Of a stretch of DNA of 6,606 nucleotides, positions 5,539 through 6,606 are shown piece by piece. The DNA lies in assembly GCA_028717525.1 (NCBI GenBank), contig JAQUNT010000130.1, positions 1 through 6,606 on the forward strand, read 5' to 3'. The notes under the pieces were generated by a model. That model was not told the DNA's origin. It searched no databases and saw only the letters and a program-made list of their open reading frames with translations. Positions within the stretch are counted from its first letter, which is position 1; each line of letters opens with the position of its first letter. Source of the stretch: Elusimicrobiota bacterium (GTDB taxonomy: Bacteria > Elusimicrobiota > Elusimicrobia > UBA1565 > UBA9628). A program made the position numbers and the translations under genes.

Positions 5539-5904
5539 ATGAGACAACGGCAGAACCCGGACCTCCACCGCCGCCGGGTGTATTGGCTGGTCGCGGGCGG
5601 GGCCTTCCTGATGGCCATCGTCTGGCAGCACGTGCAGGCCACCCGTCTGGGCTACCGGGTCGAGAGCGCCCGCCAGCAGATTCTCCTCATGCGGTGCTCC
5701 AACGGGGCGCTGCGCATGCGCTTGGAGGCCCTCCTGGCCCCGGCCAATCTATCCGCCCAAGCCCGCGGCCGCCTAGGGATGTCCTTGGCGGCGCCGCAGT
5801 CCCTGCGCAGCCTGGATGGACCGACCGGCGCGGCAGCCCCGGCAGGTCTTCTGCAGCGCCTGATCTCGCGGACGCACCGGGTGTTCTCCGGCACCGCCGC
5901 CTGA
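5539..5904 (+). CDS. ftsL: FtsL-like cell division protein
   Basis: FtsL is a small single-pass membrane protein that, with FtsB and FtsQ, activates the septal synthase FtsW-FtsI. The 121-residue product has a short basic cytoplasmic tail (1-13, RQRQNPDLHRRR), one membrane segment (about 14-32, VYWLVAGGAFLMAIVWQHV), a periplasmic segment with coiled-coil character (about 35-68) and the motif LSAQARGRLGM (71-81), which resembles the conserved A-xx-LGM element at the end of the FtsL coiled coil. Residues 82-121 are a tail without recognisable features. FtsL diverges strongly in sequence, so the call rests on size, topology, the LGM motif and position between rsmH and ftsI. Unusually, about 500 bases containing the hairpin array separate it from rsmH, where a direct overlap is common. 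FtsB is the main alternative, but the location favours FtsL. Confidence 0.82.
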   Translation: MRQRQNPDLHRRRVYWLVAGGAFLMAIVWQHVQATRLGYRVESARQQILLMRCSNGALRMRLEALLAPANLSAQARGRLGMSLAAPQSLRSLDGPTGAAAPAGLLQRLISRTHRVFSGTAA

Positions 5905-5914
5905 GGCCTGCGGC

Positions 5915-6606
5915 TTGGACCTCAACTCACGCCTCGCCGCGGTGGCGGGGCTCTGCCTTCTGCCCCTGCTGCCCCTCTCCTTCCGTCTGGCCCACCTCCA
6001 GGTCATGCAGCACAGCCGCCTGGAATCCAAGGTCGCGGGCGAGGTGGAGCGCATCACGCAGGAATCCCTGCCGCGGGCTGAGATCCAGGACCGCCGGGGG
6101 CGCCTGCTGGCCCAGTCCATACCCTACTGGTCCTGCTTTGTGGATCGGCCGCGCCTGGGCCAGCAAGCTCCGGCTCTGGCCGCGGAGCTCTCGCGCCTGC
6201 TCTCCCTACCCGAACCCGAGGTGCGCCGAAAGTTCCAGCGGGACGAGCGCGCTCCGTTCATCAAGGAGGACCTGAGCGCCGGGGAGATCCGCGGCCTGAA
6301 TGATGCGAAGCTCGCCGATTCCAGGCTCCCCAAGAATAAGAGGCTCGGTTTCACCGCCGTAGGCCTGGCGCTGCGCTACCGCCGCTTCTACCCCAACGGA
6401 GACCTGGCGCGCAGCGTGCTGGGCCTGCTGGGAACCGACCAGAAGGGACTCTCGGGCCTGGAGCTCACCTTCGCGGACCGGCTCAAAGGCAAACCCCGCC
6501 GCCTCGCCTATGTCCGGGACGGGTCGGGGCGGGCCATCTACCAGGACGCGGAGGCCTCCGAAGGGCTGCCGCGGGCCCTGCGCCTCACCATCGACCGCGC
6601 CATCCA
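5915..6606 (+). CDS. ftsI: Septal peptidoglycan transpeptidase FtsI (PBP3), N-terminal part, cut by the window end
   Basis: FtsI is the class B penicillin-binding protein that cross-links septal peptidoglycan together with FtsW. About 230 residues are visible. A membrane segment (about 6-26, LAAVAGLCLLPLLPLSFRLAH) follows a very short cytoplasmic tail. The non-catalytic pedestal/dimerisation domain begins with RAEIQDRRGRLLA (54-66), the hallmark R-G-x-I-x-D-R-x-G element, with Ala replacing the usual Gly. RRFYPNGDLARSVLGLLG (156-173), GLSGLELTFADRL (178-190) and LTIDRAI (224-230) follow in order. The SxxK, SxN and KTG motifs lie beyond the window. The start is TTG at 5915, with GAGG (5903-5906) 8 bases upstream and only 10 bases after the ftsL stop. 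A GTG at 5942 is possible but would shorten the membrane segment. It could be named a Spo-type or other class B PBP, but the ftsL neighbour supports FtsI. Confidence 0.92.
   Translation, partial: MDLNSRLAAVAGLCLLPLLPLSFRLAHLQVMQHSRLESKVAGEVERITQESLPRAEIQDRRGRLLAQSIPYWSCFVDRPRLGQQAPALAAELSRLLSLPEPEVRRKFQRDERAPFIKEDLSAGEIRGLNDAKLADSRLPKNKRLGFTAVGLALRYRRFYPNGDLARSVLGLLGTDQKGLSGLELTFADRLKGKPRRLAYVRDGSGRAIYQDAEASEGLPRALRLTIDRAI

Noticed and set aside
5197..5542. Overlapping + strand ORFs of about 95 codons through the array, translating as GGP/TRRGP-type repeats in three frames
   Set aside because: The 38-base unit has no stop codon in any frame and shifts frame at each copy, so open frames are automatic. 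None has a proper ribosome binding site or known domain.
4817..5642. Long minus-strand ORFs crossing the array and the ends of rsmH and ftsL
   Set aside because: The same stop-free repeat and GC-rich antisense of real genes explain them; they overlap well-supported genes and have no recognisable motif.

Overview
The window is a GC-rich stretch of bacterial chromosome with every recognisable gene on the + strand, packed head to tail. It joins two housekeeping blocks: a tRNA/rRNA modification pair (mnmG-rsmG) followed by a membrane-anchored metallopeptidase-like gene, and then the start of the division and cell-wall (dcw) cluster (mraZ, rsmH, an ftsL-like gene and the first part of ftsI). A divisome penicillin-binding protein and FtsL imply a walled bacterium. 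The phylum cannot be fixed from sequence alone. A deep-branching, GC-rich, probably Gram-negative lineage (for example Elusimicrobiota or relatives) is only a guess.

Layout. 1-1614 is mnmG, cut at its 5' end by the window and broken by one extra G in a G9 run at 65-73. 1611-2300 is rsmG, joined to mnmG by an ATGA overlap. 2305-3507 is a 400-residue protein with an N-terminal membrane anchor, a proline/alanine-rich linker and a gluzincin-type HELCH...E domain. A 141-base gap follows, holding a near-consensus sigma-70 promoter (TTGACA, 17 bases, TACAAT) and directly downstream a ladder of GTGG boxes every 10 bases that matches MraZ operators. 3649-4098 is mraZ and 4095-5033 is rsmH, again with an ATGA overlap.

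The dcw cluster is then interrupted by about 500 bases before ftsL. This gap holds a 58-codon ORF of unknown standing (5030-5206), a strong Shine-Dalgarno-like sequence with no start codon behind it (5192-5198), and a striking array of seven 30-base hairpins at an exact 38-base period (5216-5473). All seven share the loop ACTCGGCG, while the 11-bp stems change by paired substitutions. After the array come a possible extended -10 element, a clear ribosome binding site, ftsL (5539-5904) and ftsI, which starts at a TTG at 5915 and leaves the window before its catalytic domain.

How it works together: MnmG and RsmG modify tRNA and 16S rRNA; RsmH also modifies 16S rRNA. MraZ is expected to repress its own promoter and so set the level of the downstream division genes. 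FtsL and FtsI belong to the septal peptidoglycan synthase complex. The hairpin array lies within the expected transcript between rsmH and ftsL, so it could act as an attenuator, RNA-processing site or binding array that separates division-gene expression from mraZ-rsmH. It is the most unusual element in the window.
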